From positions 992,001-1,056,000 of the forward strand of contig NZ_VTOW01000002.1 in assembly GCF_012184425.1 (NCBI RefSeq): a DNA stretch of 64,000 nt. The letters run 5' to 3'. The stretch's first letter is position 1, and each line of letters begins with the position of its first letter. Shown one piece after another: positions 17,409-26,516 of this stretch. The stretch comes from Candidatus Manganitrophus noduliformans (lineage in GTDB: Bacteria; Nitrospirota; Nitrospiria; SBBL01; Manganitrophaceae). Position numbers and translations under genes: made by a program. The notes under the pieces are model-generated. The model was not told the origin of the DNA. It did not search any database and worked only from the letters and a program-made list of their open reading frames with translations.

Positions 17409-18854
17409 TTAAGGAGAAGACTTGGCGGATTGGACGCGATAGAGATAAATCTTCCCCGTCCGCTCCAGATCTTCCGCCGCGGAATAGGTCGGCGCGCTGA
17501 CGACAAACCCGTTGAACGCTTTCGATCGAATCGGGGCCGCCGCCTCGCCGAAGAGGGCCTGCTGTTGATTTTCACCGTCGGCGGTCCAGGCCGCTTTTTC
17601 TCCGAAGCCTTTGGGGCCGCCAAGATAGAGAAAGACCTTGCCCGATTGGATCTGGTCATTCTCTTTCTGCTTCGAGCCGATGAGGAGATCGTCGTAGCCG
17701 TCGTGATTGACGTCACCGAGCGCCGTGATGCTCGTCGCAAATTTGGCATCGATCAGGTTTTCTCCGGAAGAACTCCAGTCCGGCTTCTTCGACATCCCGA
17801 ACGCGGACCCGAGAAAGAGGAATGCTTTTCCGGCATCGGTATGGCCGGGGGTGTCCTGGAAATAAGCGCCGATCGCCAGATCGCGAAAGCGGTCCCCATT
17901 CACATCGAGCGGCGCGATCCCGAGACCGAATGCCGCCCCCCCCTGGTTGTCGCCGGAGGAGCTCCAGACCGGAAATTCGGACGGACCCCGCGAAGAGCCC
18001 TGATAGAGGAAGACCTTTCCGGTGAGGCGGGGGGCGGCGACAAGGATGTCGTCATAATGATCGTGATTGATATCCCCCGCCCCTTTGACGATAAGACCGT
18101 ACCCGGAGCCGGGGGCATGGTCCCCCATCGCGGTCCAGGCCGGCTTTTGGGAAGGCCCTTCCTCCCCCCCCATGTAAAGATAGGCCTTTCCGACGGAGAG
18201 ATCTTTGTCGGCATAACCGCTTGCCCCGACCAGTAGATCGGTAAAGCCGTCTCCGTTCACATCCCCGGCCGAGGCGACCGAAGCCCCGAAGAAAGCCCCC
18301 GTCTGCTCATCGCCCGATAAGGCCCAGATCGGCTGATCCGAAAGCCCCGCAGCGCTTCCGGGATAAACATAGACCCGTCCGGTGAAGGCCCCCTTCTCCC
18401 CCTTGCGGTAATTGCTTGCTCCGATGACGGCATCGGCAAAACCGTCCCCGTTCAGATCGGCCAACGCGAGCGAGGCGCCGAAGTAGGCCCCTTCGATATT
18501 GTCGCCGCTGCTGCTCCAGGCAGGCGTTTCGGACAGCCCCGAAGCGGTTCCCAGATGCAGGTAGACCTTCCCCGCATCGGCCCGGCCGGTATTGAAGGAG
18601 TTGGCCGCCACCAGAAGATCGGGGAAGCCGTCATTGTTGACATCTCCTGTCGCCAGCGCCGAGCCGTATCGGGAGAAGGTGGCATTCTCCCCGGTCGTGC
18701 TCCAGACCAACTCGACCGGCGGAAGCGGATTGGCCGGCCGCTGATTTTCCGGTCGCCGACAGCCGCTGAGGCCGACCCACATGGAAAAAAAGATGACACC
18801 CCCCACGAAGAACAATTGTCTGGTCAACCGCAATAAGGCCTCCTCTTTTAACAA
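17409..18854 (-). CDS. FG-GAP repeat lipoprotein (integrin-alpha-like propeller)
   Basis: The protein has 481 residues. The N-terminus has a signal ending in a lipobox V-G-L-S-G-C (about residue 32). The body carries six FG-GAP repeats with calcium-loop motifs such as DVNNDGFPDLLV, DLNGDGFADAVI, DVNGDGFTDLLV, DINHDHYDDILV, DVNGDRFRDLAI and DVNHDGYDDLLI, which together form a seven-bladed-type beta-propeller on the cell surface. It is probably an adhesin or binding protein. It sits just upstream of the twin beta-helix gene on the same strand, which suggests a shared surface role. The gap to hflX on the other strand contains a strong palindrome. Confidence 0.87.
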   Translation of the reverse strand: MLKEEALLRLTRQLFFVGGVIFFSMWVGLSGCRRPENQRPANPLPPVELVWSTTGENATFSRYGSALATGDVNNDGFPDLLVAANSFNTGRADAGKVYLHLGTASGLSETPAWSSSGDNIEGAYFGASLALADLNGDGFADAVIGASNYRKGEKGAFTGRVYVYPGSAAGLSDQPIWALSGDEQTGAFFGASVASAGDVNGDGFTDLLVGASGYADKDLSVGKAYLYMGGEEGPSQKPAWTAMGDHAPGSGYGLIVKGAGDINHDHYDDILVAAPRLTGKVFLYQGSSRGPSEFPVWSSSGDNQGGAAFGLGIAPLDVNGDRFRDLAIGAYFQDTPGHTDAGKAFLFLGSAFGMSKKPDWSSSGENLIDAKFATSITALGDVNHDGYDDLLIGSKQKENDQIQSGKVFLYLGGPKGFGEKAAWTADGENQQQALFGEAAAPIRSKAFNGFVVSAPTYSAAEDLERTGKIYLYRVQSAKSSP

Positions 18855-18905
18855 GGGGCCTATTATACCAATCGATTTGGAAAAAGAAAAATGTTATATT
18901 AAATT

Positions 18906-18939
18906 GAAGATTCCCCGCAGCAAGCTGCGGGGAATCTTC
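18906..18939. repeat. Perfect 16-bp inverted repeat (REP-like)
   Basis: GAAGATTCCCCGCAGC, loop AA, GCTGCGGGGAATCTTC form a perfect 34-base palindrome. It lies between the divergent FG-GAP and hflX genes. Similar CCCCGCAGC-centred palindromes are a common REP type in environmental genomes. A GCGCGTC...GACGCGC pair at 18971-19008 may be a second half of the same unit. Confidence 0.7.
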
Positions 18940-18997
18940 GACCCGAAAGGATGGAAAACTCTATTTGTATTCGCGCGTCTAACCTTCGCTGCGAGGA

Positions 18998-20728
18998 ATG
19001 CGACGCGCGTGCGTGTTCAAGTTCGAAAAGGAGGCCCCAACGAATATTTACGGCACGACGAGCGGCTTGAAACCGCAGCAGATCAAACGGCTGGAACAGA
19101 TCGGCCGACGGAAAATCAAATCAGACCAGGTCGTCACCTCCGACATTGCGCGGCTGATGACGGCCCTTTCCTTCGAAATCGGAAGACAAATCGGCATCTT
19201 GGCGGGACGGGAGGGGGAGATCTATACCGTCCTCGTCGGAAACGAGCGGGAGATCGAGATCCCCGATCTGACCGGGCTTCGCTTCGGGAAGCGGGGGCTC
19301 CGGGGGGTGCGCCTCGTTCATACCCATCTGAAGAACGAGCCGTTGAATGAAGACGATCTGACCGACCTCGCCCTCCTTCGGCTCGATCTGATCGCCGCCG
19401 TCGGGGTGGTTCAGGAGGGGCTTCCGGGCACGGTCTACCTGGCCCACCTTCTTCCGCCCAATCCGGATGAAAAGATCTATGAGATCCATCCGCCGGTCTC
19501 GATCCATCAATTGAACCTGCCGTTGAGATCGTTCCTTTCCGCCCTTGAAGCGGAGTTTGACTCGGGGGAGAGGACGCGCGCCGTCGACGGCCGGAAGGAG
19601 AAGGCGATCCTGATCAGCGTTTCGAATCAACCCCGGATCGATCAGGAGGCCTCGATGGATGAGCTCGCGGAGCTTGCCCGCTCCGCCCGGCTGGTCCCGA
19701 TCGATCGGATCCACCAGCGTCCGAAGAGCTTTCACCCCAAATTTCTCCTCGGCGAGGGGAAACTCAAAGAGGTGGTGATGAAGGCGCTCCAACAGCGGGC
19801 CGATCTTTTGATTTTTGACCAAAATCTCACCCCGCTTCAGGTAAAGGCGATCGGCGAGGTCACCGAAATGAAGGTGCTCGACCGGACCCAGTTGATCCTC
19901 GACATCTTCGCCCAGCGGGCGCAGACCCGGGAAGCGAAAGTCCAGGTGGAGCTGGCGCAGCTTCGATACCGCCTCCCGCGGCTCGCCGAGCGGAGCACGG
20001 CGTTGTCTCGCCTCACCGGCGGCATCGGCGGAAGAGGACCGGGAGAGACGCGGCTGGAGGTCGACCGCCGACGGGCGCGCGATCGGATTGCGCGGCTGGA
20101 GCGGGAATTGGAATCTTTGGCCGAGGCGCGGGCGCGGCGGCGGGTGCGGCGGGTGGCCCATTCGATCCCGATCCTCTCGATCGTCGGCTACACCAACGCC
20201 GGAAAATCAACCCTGCTCAACGCCCTGACGAAGAGCGACGTTCAGACCGAAGACCTTCTCTTTGCGACCCTCGATACGTCGACCCGCCGTCTTCGTTTTC
20301 CGCGCGAGCGGGAGGTGATCATCACCGACACCGTCGGCTTCATCCAGTCGCTTCCGCCCGATCTGCTCGGCGCGTTTCGATCGACCCTCGATGAGCTGCG
20401 CGATGCGCATCTGTTGATCCACCTGATCGATATCAGCAACCCTCATTTCGAGCAACACATGCAGACCGTCCAGAAAATCCTGACCGAGCTGGGTTTGGAA
20501 AACACGCCGCAGCTCCTTGTCTTCAACAAGAAGGACCGGATTCATCCGAAAACGGTGGCGACCCTTTGCGAGCGGTACGGGGGCGCGATCGCCATCTCGG
20601 CGCTCCAGCCGGAGAGCCTCGGCCCGCTTCTGGCGGCGATCGAGAAACGGCTTTGGGAGGAGGGGAAGACAGCACCCGCCCTTCCGGCCGCGTCACCGAC
20701 CTATAAAGGGGTCACTCCTCCCTCTTGA
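18998..20728 (+). CDS. hflX: GTPase HflX (long form)
   Basis: HflX is a ribosome-associated GTPase that splits stalled ribosomes under stress. Here it has up to 576 residues. The first 190 residues (GLKPQQIKRLEQIGRRKI and onward) form an extra N-terminal domain known from HflX of several phyla. The HflX domain follows, with the glycine-rich GGIGGRGPGETRLE and a coiled coil, then the G domain with GYTNAGKST, DTVGF and NKKD. The start is uncertain: the ATG at 18998 and the GTG at 19013 lack a Shine-Dalgarno sequence. A strong AAAAGGAGG at 19026-19034 is followed only by ACG/ATT codons in frame. Confidence 0.93.
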   Translation: MRRACVFKFEKEAPTNIYGTTSGLKPQQIKRLEQIGRRKIKSDQVVTSDIARLMTALSFEIGRQIGILAGREGEIYTVLVGNEREIEIPDLTGLRFGKRGLRGVRLVHTHLKNEPLNEDDLTDLALLRLDLIAAVGVVQEGLPGTVYLAHLLPPNPDEKIYEIHPPVSIHQLNLPLRSFLSALEAEFDSGERTRAVDGRKEKAILISVSNQPRIDQEASMDELAELARSARLVPIDRIHQRPKSFHPKFLLGEGKLKEVVMKALQQRADLLIFDQNLTPLQVKAIGEVTEMKVLDRTQLILDIFAQRAQTREAKVQVELAQLRYRLPRLAERSTALSRLTGGIGGRGPGETRLEVDRRRARDRIARLERELESLAEARARRRVRRVAHSIPILSIVGYTNAGKSTLLNALTKSDVQTEDLLFATLDTSTRRLRFPREREVIITDTVGFIQSLPPDLLGAFRSTLDELRDAHLLIHLIDISNPHFEQHMQTVQKILTELGLENTPQLLVFNKKDRIHPKTVATLCERYGGAIAISALQPESLGPLLAAIEKRLWEEGKTAPALPAASPTYKGVTPPS

Positions 20729-20734
20729 GAGAGA

Positions 20735-21925
20735 CTACGCCGCCTTTCTCCGCTCTTCCTCTCTCTCCGGGATCTCAGGTCGGCGCCCCGGTTTCTCGCC
20801 GTTTTCCAGCTCGATCTTGAGCGAGAGAAAATGGAGAAGGTCTTTCAACGAAAGGACCCCTGCCAGCCGCCCGTCTTCCACCACCAGCAGCCGGCTGCGG
20901 CCCATCCGGCTCATCTTCGAGAGGGCCTTCACGGCATCGGCATCGGGAGAGATCGTGTTCTCGACGGCGCATGTCTTCGCCACCTCGCCGACCGTCCGAT
21001 AGGCCCATTCATTCCGAGGAATCTCCTTCACCTGATCGAGATCGATGCAGCCGACCAGGGCGTCGTTCTGAACCACCGGAAACATTTTGTGTTGGTGGCG
21101 GTAGATGTAATCATCGACCAGCTGCGCCAGCGACGTGGCGGGAGAAACCGTCACCGGATCGCTCTTCATGAAGCGGCGGACCGGCTCTCCTTCCAGCGCC
21201 TGGCGGGCAAGGAGCTGTTGATACGACATCCGGGCCGCCTCCCGCAGGAACATTCCGATCAGGAACTGCCAGACCCCCCCGATAAAATTCCCCCGAAGGG
21301 CATTGAGAACCCCGATGAAGATTAGAAAGAGCCCAAAGGCGGAGCCGAACGTTGAAGAGATCCGCGTCGCCCATCGGATGTCGTTCCGCCATCCCCACAA
21401 GATCGATCGGAAGACCCGTCCTCCGTCGAGGGGAAAGGCGGGAACCAGGTTGAAGACCGCCAGGATGGCGTTGATGACACCGAGGTAGCCGATCACCCCG
21501 TTGAAGGTCATCGGCCATCCCCCCTGCATCCCCACGATATAGAGGCCGTAAAATAGGGCCGCTAGGAAGAAGCTGGAGAGGGGCCCGGCGATCGCCATCG
21601 AGAACTCCGCCTTCGGACTCGGCGGCTCATCGTCCATCTCCGCCACCCCGCCGAAAATAAAAAGGGTGATCCCCTTCATCGGAATCCCGAACCGGCGGGC
21701 GACAAGAGAGTGGCTCATTTCGTGAAATATAATCGACCCGAAGAGCCCCAGCGATCCGGCGATCCCCATCAACCAATAAGTCCCCGTCGAGAGGCCCGGA
21801 AACTGAAACGGAAAGAGACCGGCCGCCAGCGACCAGGTGACCAACACGGCGATAACGATCCAGCTGAGATCGACATGGACCGCAAAACCGAAGAGTTTAA
21901 AGAGAGTAATTCTTTTACCGAACAT
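20735..21925 (-). CDS. Site-2 protease family (M50) with tandem CBS domains
   Basis: The protein has 396 residues and a perfect AGGAGGTGA precedes the ATG. It is an integral-membrane zinc protease with HEMSH at 68-72 and the third ligand motif NLVPAFPLDGGRVFRS at about 155-170. There are six or so TM helices over residues 10-220, and two cytoplasmic CBS domains at about 255-375 (PVTVSPATSLAQLVDDY and TISPDADAVKAL) that may bind adenosyl ligands and gate activity. The family cleaves TM segments of regulators or clears signal peptides. Its substrate here is unknown. The next gene upstream, on the same strand, is a small membrane protein. Confidence 0.9.
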   Translation of the reverse strand: MFGKRITLFKLFGFAVHVDLSWIVIAVLVTWSLAAGLFPFQFPGLSTGTYWLMGIAGSLGLFGSIIFHEMSHSLVARRFGIPMKGITLFIFGGVAEMDDEPPSPKAEFSMAIAGPLSSFFLAALFYGLYIVGMQGGWPMTFNGVIGYLGVINAILAVFNLVPAFPLDGGRVFRSILWGWRNDIRWATRISSTFGSAFGLFLIFIGVLNALRGNFIGGVWQFLIGMFLREAARMSYQQLLARQALEGEPVRRFMKSDPVTVSPATSLAQLVDDYIYRHQHKMFPVVQNDALVGCIDLDQVKEIPRNEWAYRTVGEVAKTCAVENTISPDADAVKALSKMSRMGRSRLLVVEDGRLAGVLSLKDLLHFLSLKIELENGEKPGRRPEIPEREEERRKAA

Positions 21926-21991
21926 TTCACCTCCTATCGTGAGTACACGAGGTGCAGGGAAGGCCTCTTTTCAATCCGAGGCCTCCCGCGA

Positions 21992-22405
21992 TCACGCGCC
22001 GTAGCGCGCCAGAATCGATATGAGGAGGGCGATCAACAGAATCCAATAAAAGAAATTCAGAACAACGAACGTCCCCTCCTCGACGGTCGGCTCCTCCCGC
22101 GCCTCCGCCAGCGTTTGACGCCGCGCGCGGGGCGGGCGGATCGGAGCGGTCGCCGCCAGGAGCAACGCGAAAAGAAGTCCCATCAGCAAGAAAGGAAAAA
22201 AGTAGATCCCCCAGACACGCGGCCCTACCGGGGCGATCCAGACGCCGCCAAGCCAGGAGGCCAGAAAAACCAAGATGAAGAACCAGAGAAACCCGGCCAA
22301 TCCGGCCCAGTTCGACCAGGAACCCGACGCCCGGAACCGCGGCCAGAAGATCAGGGTCAAAATCAGACCGATGACGAACGCCACGAATAAATCGATCAGA
22401 ATCAT
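21992..22405 (-). CDS. Four-TM membrane protein
   Basis: The protein has 137 residues and GGAGAG lies before the ATG at 22405. Four hydrophobic segments (about 2-20, 34-53, 69-88, 115-134) are joined by short loops. A cytoplasmic Arg/Pro/Glu-rich loop lies between the third and fourth. No conserved catalytic motif is recognised. It precedes the site-2 protease gene by 66 bases on the same strand and may share its transcript. Confidence 0.65.
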   Translation of the reverse strand: MILIDLFVAFVIGLILTLIFWPRFRASGSWSNWAGLAGFLWFFILVFLASWLGGVWIAPVGPRVWGIYFFPFLLMGLLFALLLAATAPIRPPRARRQTLAEAREEPTVEEGTFVVLNFFYWILLIALLISILARYGA

Positions 22406-22801
22406 CTACTTACTCTCCATCCGGTTCGCTCCACACCCTCCCTTAATTCAAGATATCGTGTTTGGGGAGGTTGTGTCTATGTAGTTCAAAGGGAGTATTT
22501 CGATGGAAGGGCTACGGCCGGTTGTTGAGTTTGAGGAAAGAAAGGCGACTATTTGAGGGTCACTCTTTAAAAGCAAAGGGGGCTATTTCAGCAGTAACTC
22601 TGGTGAAGGGGCGAAGACAATGGAAGGATAATCCGACACAGATTTATGATCAACGAGCCGGATTTGGTATGTCTTTATTGTACAGAAGCATTGATAAGCA
22701 AACGACGGATCTAATACAAACGCAGAAATATTTGTTGCGTGGTTTATGTAGGGGCATGATTCATGATGCCCACCCAACGGGCGCAATGGATGCGCCCCTA
22801 C
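22406..22801. other. AT-richer intergenic region ending in a palindromic repeat
   Basis: There are 396 bases between two minus-strand genes. The base composition is more AT-rich than its surroundings. Short frames exist but none has a ribosome binding site or recognisable product. The final 55 bases (22747-22801) are a double GTAGGGGC...GCCCCTAC palindrome abutting the stop codon of the next gene. Confidence 0.5.
22747..22801. repeat. GTAGGGGC-type palindromic repeat, double copy
   Basis: GTAGGGGCATGATTCATGATGCCC is followed by GGGCGCAATGGATGCGCCCCTAC: two hairpins in tandem with outer GTAGGGGC/GCCCCTAC ends. It directly touches the TAA of the gene at 22802. Confidence 0.65.
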
Positions 22802-23200
22802 TTATCGCAGCTCCCCCAGCGCCTTGCGGAGCGCCGTGTGGCTCATCACCACTTCGGGGCTCGATTGAAGGAGGTTCAGGTAGCGGGGCGAGGCGATCAT
22901 CCCCTCGATCCGCTCGCGAAGACCCGCGATCCGGATCGGCTCCAACGGCATCGCCTCTTCGAGAAGCTCGTCCATCTCGACCATCGCTTTCGACATCGGA
23001 CGGAGCCATGAGAAAAAAGGATCTTCCATCAATAAACGGAGAAGGGCGCCGGAGCCGGCGATGGGGCCATGCTCCCGCTCATATTCGCTCCGGACGGTGC
23101 CGATGAGCACTTTATGAAGTCCGCGCAGCGCGTCGTTCACCTCGATGAGCTTCTGACGATCGACCTCCCCGAAGGGGCGGTTCTCCTCTCCATCCGGCAT
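22802..23200 (-). CDS. Hypothetical helical protein
   Basis: The protein has 132 residues. GGAAAGGAGAGG lies before the ATG at 23200, giving a well-supported start. It is acidic and all-helical in appearance, with LIEVNDALRGLHKVLIG and SHTALRKALGELR segments and an Arg/Glu-rich centre, and has no signal peptide or TM helix. It lies 19 bases from the quinone oxidoreductase gene on the same strand and is probably co-transcribed with it. The family is not recognised. Confidence 0.65.
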   Translation of the reverse strand: MPDGEENRPFGEVDRQKLIEVNDALRGLHKVLIGTVRSEYEREHGPIAGSGALLRLLMEDPFFSWLRPMSKAMVEMDELLEEAMPLEPIRIAGLRERIEGMIASPRYLNLLQSSPEVVMSHTALRKALGELR

Positions 23201-23219
23201 TCCGTTTTCCTCTCCTTTC

Positions 23220-24179
23220 CTAAGGGATCAAAATAATCTTACCATACGTCCCCGGCGCCATCACCGCCTGATGCGCCTGCACCGCTTCTGCCAGGGGAAA
23301 TCTCCGCCCGATCACCGGGCGAAGCGTTCCGTTCGTAAGCCCCGCCCCGAGCGCCGCATGGATGCTCGCCATCTCTTTTGCCGTCGCGTTGAAGAGAAGC
23401 ATCCCGAGAATCGTCACCTCCTCGTTCATCGCATCGCGCGGGTTGATCTCCACCGGTCCCCGGCTGCCGATGACGACCACCCGCCCCCCCTCGGCGACGG
23501 CCCTGAGATCTTTCCCAAGATTCACATTGGCCAGCATCTCCAGGACCAGATCGGCCCCGCGCCCTTCGGTCAGCGGGCGGACCTGATCGAGATAACCCGG
23601 CGCGTGATGATCGAGGACATGATGCGCCCCTTGCTCCGATACCAGATCCCGGCCTTTGGGGGTTCCGCCGGTTCCGATCACGACCATGCCCGCCGCGCGG
23701 GCCAATTGGACGGCGGCCAGCCCCACCCCGCCGGTCGCGCCGTGGATCAGCACCGTCTCCCCCGGAACGGCCCGCGCTTTCTGAAAGAGGGCGCGATAGG
23801 CGGTGGCGTAGGGGACGCCGATCGCCGCTCCCTGTTCGAAGGAGATCTGCTTCGGCAGGGGATGAAGCTGCGTCTCCTCACAGAGCGCCGCCTCGGCGTA
23901 GGCGCCGGTGAGGGTCCCGGCGGTGTAGACCCGATCTCCCGCGCTGAACTGGCGGACCCCCTCCCCGACCGCTTCGACGACCCCGGCGGCATCCGATCCG
24001 GGAGTGTACGGCAATGTAAGATCGGGGTTCGATCCGGCGCGGCGGTAGGTATCGACCGGATTAACGCCGATCGCCTTGATCCGGACGAGCAGCTCTCCCC
24101 GACCGGGTTGCAGGTCGGGAAGCTCCTCCAGCTTCAGAACCTCCGGGCCGCCGAATTGATATATGCGAATCGCCTTCAT
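23220..24179 (-). CDS. NADPH:quinone oxidoreductase (zinc-independent MDR family)
   Basis: The protein has 319 residues, the usual length for QOR-like medium-chain reductases. The GroES-like domain (1-115) has KAIGVNPVDTYRRAG. The Rossmann part (about 120-260) carries the cofactor motif HGATGGVGLAAVQLA. Zinc-binding cysteines are absent, as expected for the quinone reductase branch. It probably reduces quinones or enones with NADPH in the cytoplasm. The minus-strand neighbours (hypothetical, DUF5069, VOC) are closely spaced and may form a small-molecule stress cluster. Confidence 0.88.
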   Translation of the reverse strand: MKAIRIYQFGGPEVLKLEELPDLQPGRGELLVRIKAIGVNPVDTYRRAGSNPDLTLPYTPGSDAAGVVEAVGEGVRQFSAGDRVYTAGTLTGAYAEAALCEETQLHPLPKQISFEQGAAIGVPYATAYRALFQKARAVPGETVLIHGATGGVGLAAVQLARAAGMVVIGTGGTPKGRDLVSEQGAHHVLDHHAPGYLDQVRPLTEGRGADLVLEMLANVNLGKDLRAVAEGGRVVVIGSRGPVEINPRDAMNEEVTILGMLLFNATAKEMASIHAALGAGLTNGTLRPVIGRRFPLAEAVQAHQAVMAPGTYGKIILIP

Positions 24180-24231
24180 ACACCCCTTTCTCTATTCTTC
24201 GCCAGGGGCGCCCCCCGCCCCCCTACAAAAA

Positions 24232-24687
24232 TCAAAAACGATCCTCCTCCAAATCATACACATCAAACCAAACATAAACCGGACGATGCTTGGGGACGTT
24301 TTCTTCAATGTAGGCTTCCAGATACTCCTGGCCGTGGTCATCCAAATCGCAGAGCCGCAGCGCCCGCATCTTGTTATTCCACCGGATGATCTCCATCCGA
24401 TCCTTCACCTTCGATTGCGCAACCAGCCAGTCGGCAAACTCCGAGTCGGTCGCCCCCCTCTCCACAAACTGTTTGACCGATTCCGGGCTTAGCCCGGTAA
24501 AGGCATACAGTTGGCCGGACAATGAACAAGGCCAAAAGTTATACTCCCCATTCATTCCGAGGAGAAAAGCCCGGCACTTGTCAATCGTTCGGGCTGCAAT
24601 GACGTAACCTCCGAGCATTTCGCGAGGGCTCCTCGGATACTCCTTTCTAAGATCTTTCGCCAACAGCCGAAGCTTCTCTTTCTCCAT
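24232..24687 (-). CDS. DUF5069 family protein
   Basis: The protein has 151 residues and starts after GGAGGATCAA. The N-terminal LAKDLRKEYPRSPREMLGGYVIAARTIDKCRA and the central TGLSPESVKQFVERGATDSEFADWL are characteristic of DUF5069. The function of the family is unknown. The protein is soluble, with many charged helices and a Trp-rich middle (EYNFWPC). It is placed between the VOC protein and the oxidoreductase, all on the minus strand. Confidence 0.85.
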   Translation of the reverse strand: MEKEKLRLLAKDLRKEYPRSPREMLGGYVIAARTIDKCRAFLLGMNGEYNFWPCSLSGQLYAFTGLSPESVKQFVERGATDSEFADWLVAQSKVKDRMEIIRWNNKMRALRLCDLDDHGQEYLEAYIEENVPKHRPVYVWFDVYDLEEDRF

Positions 24688-24716
24688 TTGATCCTCCTGT
24701 CCGGTGGGCCCGACGC

Positions 24717-25163
24717 CTAGAGACGGAGCGGGCGGATGGGGGCGATGAACGCTTTCGGATCGTTCCGCCAGACCTCCGGCTGAACGTCGATGTAGAGCTC
24801 GATTTCGTTCCCGTCCGGATCGGCGATGTAGACGCTGTGCGTGACGGTATGATCAGACATCCCGATGATCGGAACCCCGGCCGCGCGAATCTCCTCGACC
24901 GCGCGCCGCAGCTCGTCGTCGCTCTTTCCGACCTTGAGGCCGAAATGATAGAGTCCCACCCGCGGCCCGTCCGGAATCGGCGCCGCGTCCGGACCGACCT
25001 CGATCAGCAAGAGCTCGTGATGCGTCCGTCCGGAAGAGAAGGCGGCGGCCCAATCACCGAGCGGCCCGATCTCCTTCCAGCCGAGAACGTCCCGGTAGAA
25101 GCGGCGCGATCGTTCCAGATCGCGAACATAGAGGACAACATGTCCCAGCTCTTTCACCTCCAT
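24717..25163 (-). CDS. VOC family (glyoxalase/dioxygenase superfamily) protein
   Basis: The protein has 148 residues and GAAAGGAG precedes the start. It contains two beta-alpha-beta-beta-beta modules: residues 5-60 with LGHVVLYVRDLERSRRFYRDVLGW and 75-130 with GLYHFGLKVG and DHTVTHSVYIADPDGNEIELY. The metal ligands His8, His77 and Glu in the second module are in the expected places (His, His, Glu). Members are glyoxalases, ring-cleavage dioxygenases or antibiotic-binding proteins; which one this is cannot be said. It stands first in the minus-strand group. Confidence 0.87.
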   Translation of the reverse strand: MEVKELGHVVLYVRDLERSRRFYRDVLGWKEIGPLGDWAAAFSSGRTHHELLLIEVGPDAAPIPDGPRVGLYHFGLKVGKSDDELRRAVEEIRAAGVPIIGMSDHTVTHSVYIADPDGNEIELYIDVQPEVWRNDPKAFIAPIRPLRL

Positions 25164-25293
25164 GAAGCTCTCCTTTCATATAGAAGAATTCATCGAATCG
25201 ATCCAAATACCGCATTCTCTAACAGTAACCCAGCGGACGATCCTGTTCAAGCGCGAAAAAATCACGTCGGCGGGCGACGTCTCTCGTTCGAAA

Positions 25294-25319
25294 GTAGGGG
25301 CGAGGCATGCCTCGCCTAC
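25294..25319. repeat. GTAGGGGCG-type palindromic repeat
   Basis: GTAGGGGCGAGGCATGCCTCGCCTAC is a 12-base inverted repeat with one gap, in the 285-base intergenic region between the VOC gene and the beta-propeller gene. The rest of that region holds no gene. Confidence 0.65.
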
Positions 25320-25448
25320 AGGCGCCGATCCGGATGTCGCCGGTACACACGATGAGGTGACCGGCAAAAATTTAATTTGCTTTCGCCGAAAGGAGAATGG
25401 TATGGAGAAGAGGAGCGTTTCCTTTCAAAGAATTGAAGGCAAGAGACG

Positions 25449-26459
25449 ATGAGCCAACCAGGACGGATGTTTTTACACCCGACGGGACGTTGGGCGGCGC
25501 TTCTCCTTCTGGCTGCCCTTGCGCTCTCAGGCGCCTTCGCCCGCGCCCAGCCCCCCTCTTTTCAACCGCTGCTGCTGGCGTTCGATCCGGCGCAAGACCG
25601 CCTCTTTGCGGCGGCCCCCGCCGAAGACCGGGGTGGAGCCAAGCTGCTTGTTTTTTCACAGCCCGGTGAAAAGGAGGCGCGGCCCGGCGCCTCCCTCGAT
25701 CTGACCGGGATGATCTCGGGCCTCTCGTATGACCCCCACTCCAAAACGCTCTTCGTCGCCAATGCCGCCGACCGGGCGATTCTGATCTTCGATCGGTTCG
25801 ATCCCCGCACCGCAACGCGCGCCGGCCGCATCCTCAAGCGGTTCAACTTCCCCACCGGCGTTTATGCCGACCGCAATCGTCTCTTCGTCGCCGACGCCCA
25901 CCCCGGCGCGCTCCTCGTCTTCGAAAAGGCGGCGGAGATCGATGGGGAACGCCGGGCCGACCGGACGATCGGTCCGGAGGAGAGCGGGCTCAACGGCCCT
26001 TTCGCCATCGCCGCCGATCCCGACCGCGGGCGGCTCTATGTGTCGAACTTCGACGGGGTTCTGGTTTTCCATCTTTCCGATCTCGCCGTCCCCCCCGACC
26101 GCCTCCCGCTGCCGAAGGGAACACTCGCGCGCGGCCTCGCGTTCGATTCGCGGACGAAGCGCCTCTTCATCGCCGCGCCGATGCTCCGATCGTATTTCAT
26201 CTACGATGGAGAAGGGGTGGAACAGGTGAAGATCCAGGGAGCGGCCGGCGCCTTCCCCTTCTCGATCGCGGTCGATCCGAAAGAAGACCGGCTCTATCTG
26301 GCGGGGATCGCGCCGGAGATCGGCGTCATCGAACAGGCGAGCGGCGGCGGGCGGAAAGAACGGACGATCGACCGCTGGATTCGGTGGGAGGGAGAGCCGC
26401 GGGAGGAGAAACCGCCACTCCCGCACGAACCGCCCCCGCCCCGGAGGGGCCGAGCGTGA
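25449..26459 (+). CDS. Exported YncE/NHL-like beta-propeller protein
   Basis: The protein has 336 residues with a Sec signal (about 1-34, cleavage after ARAQ). The mature part consists of about six propeller blades with recurring DPAQDRLFAAA, DPHSKTLFVAN, YADRNRLFVAD, DPDRGRLYVSN, DSRTKRLFIAA and DPKEDRLYLAG strands, as in NHL or YncE proteins. Such propellers bind ligands or partners in the periplasm. The last nine residues (PPPPRRGRA) look frameshifted: a second copy of the 3' end at 27712 has one extra C in a C run and reads PPPAPEGPSVIRLSP instead. Confidence 0.78.
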   Translation: MSQPGRMFLHPTGRWAALLLLAALALSGAFARAQPPSFQPLLLAFDPAQDRLFAAAPAEDRGGAKLLVFSQPGEKEARPGASLDLTGMISGLSYDPHSKTLFVANAADRAILIFDRFDPRTATRAGRILKRFNFPTGVYADRNRLFVADAHPGALLVFEKAAEIDGERRADRTIGPEESGLNGPFAIAADPDRGRLYVSNFDGVLVFHLSDLAVPPDRLPLPKGTLARGLAFDSRTKRLFIAAPMLRSYFIYDGEGVEQVKIQGAAGAFPFSIAVDPKEDRLYLAGIAPEIGVIEQASGGGRKERTIDRWIRWEGEPREEKPPLPHEPPPPRRGRA

Positions 26460-26516
26460 TTCGATGGAACCGCTGATGACCGGCGCCGATCATTTATTTT
26501 CCCTCGGAGGTACTCA

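Noticed and set aside
18950-18984. ECF-type promoter before hflX (GGAAAA...GTCTAA)
   Set aside because: The -35 differs and the spacer is 18 bases, not the 16 of the two good ECF promoters; the bases belong to a REP-like repeat unit.
22583-22786. 67-codon minus-strand frame in the AT-richer gap
   Set aside because: It overlaps the palindromic repeat and has no ribosome binding site or family resemblance.
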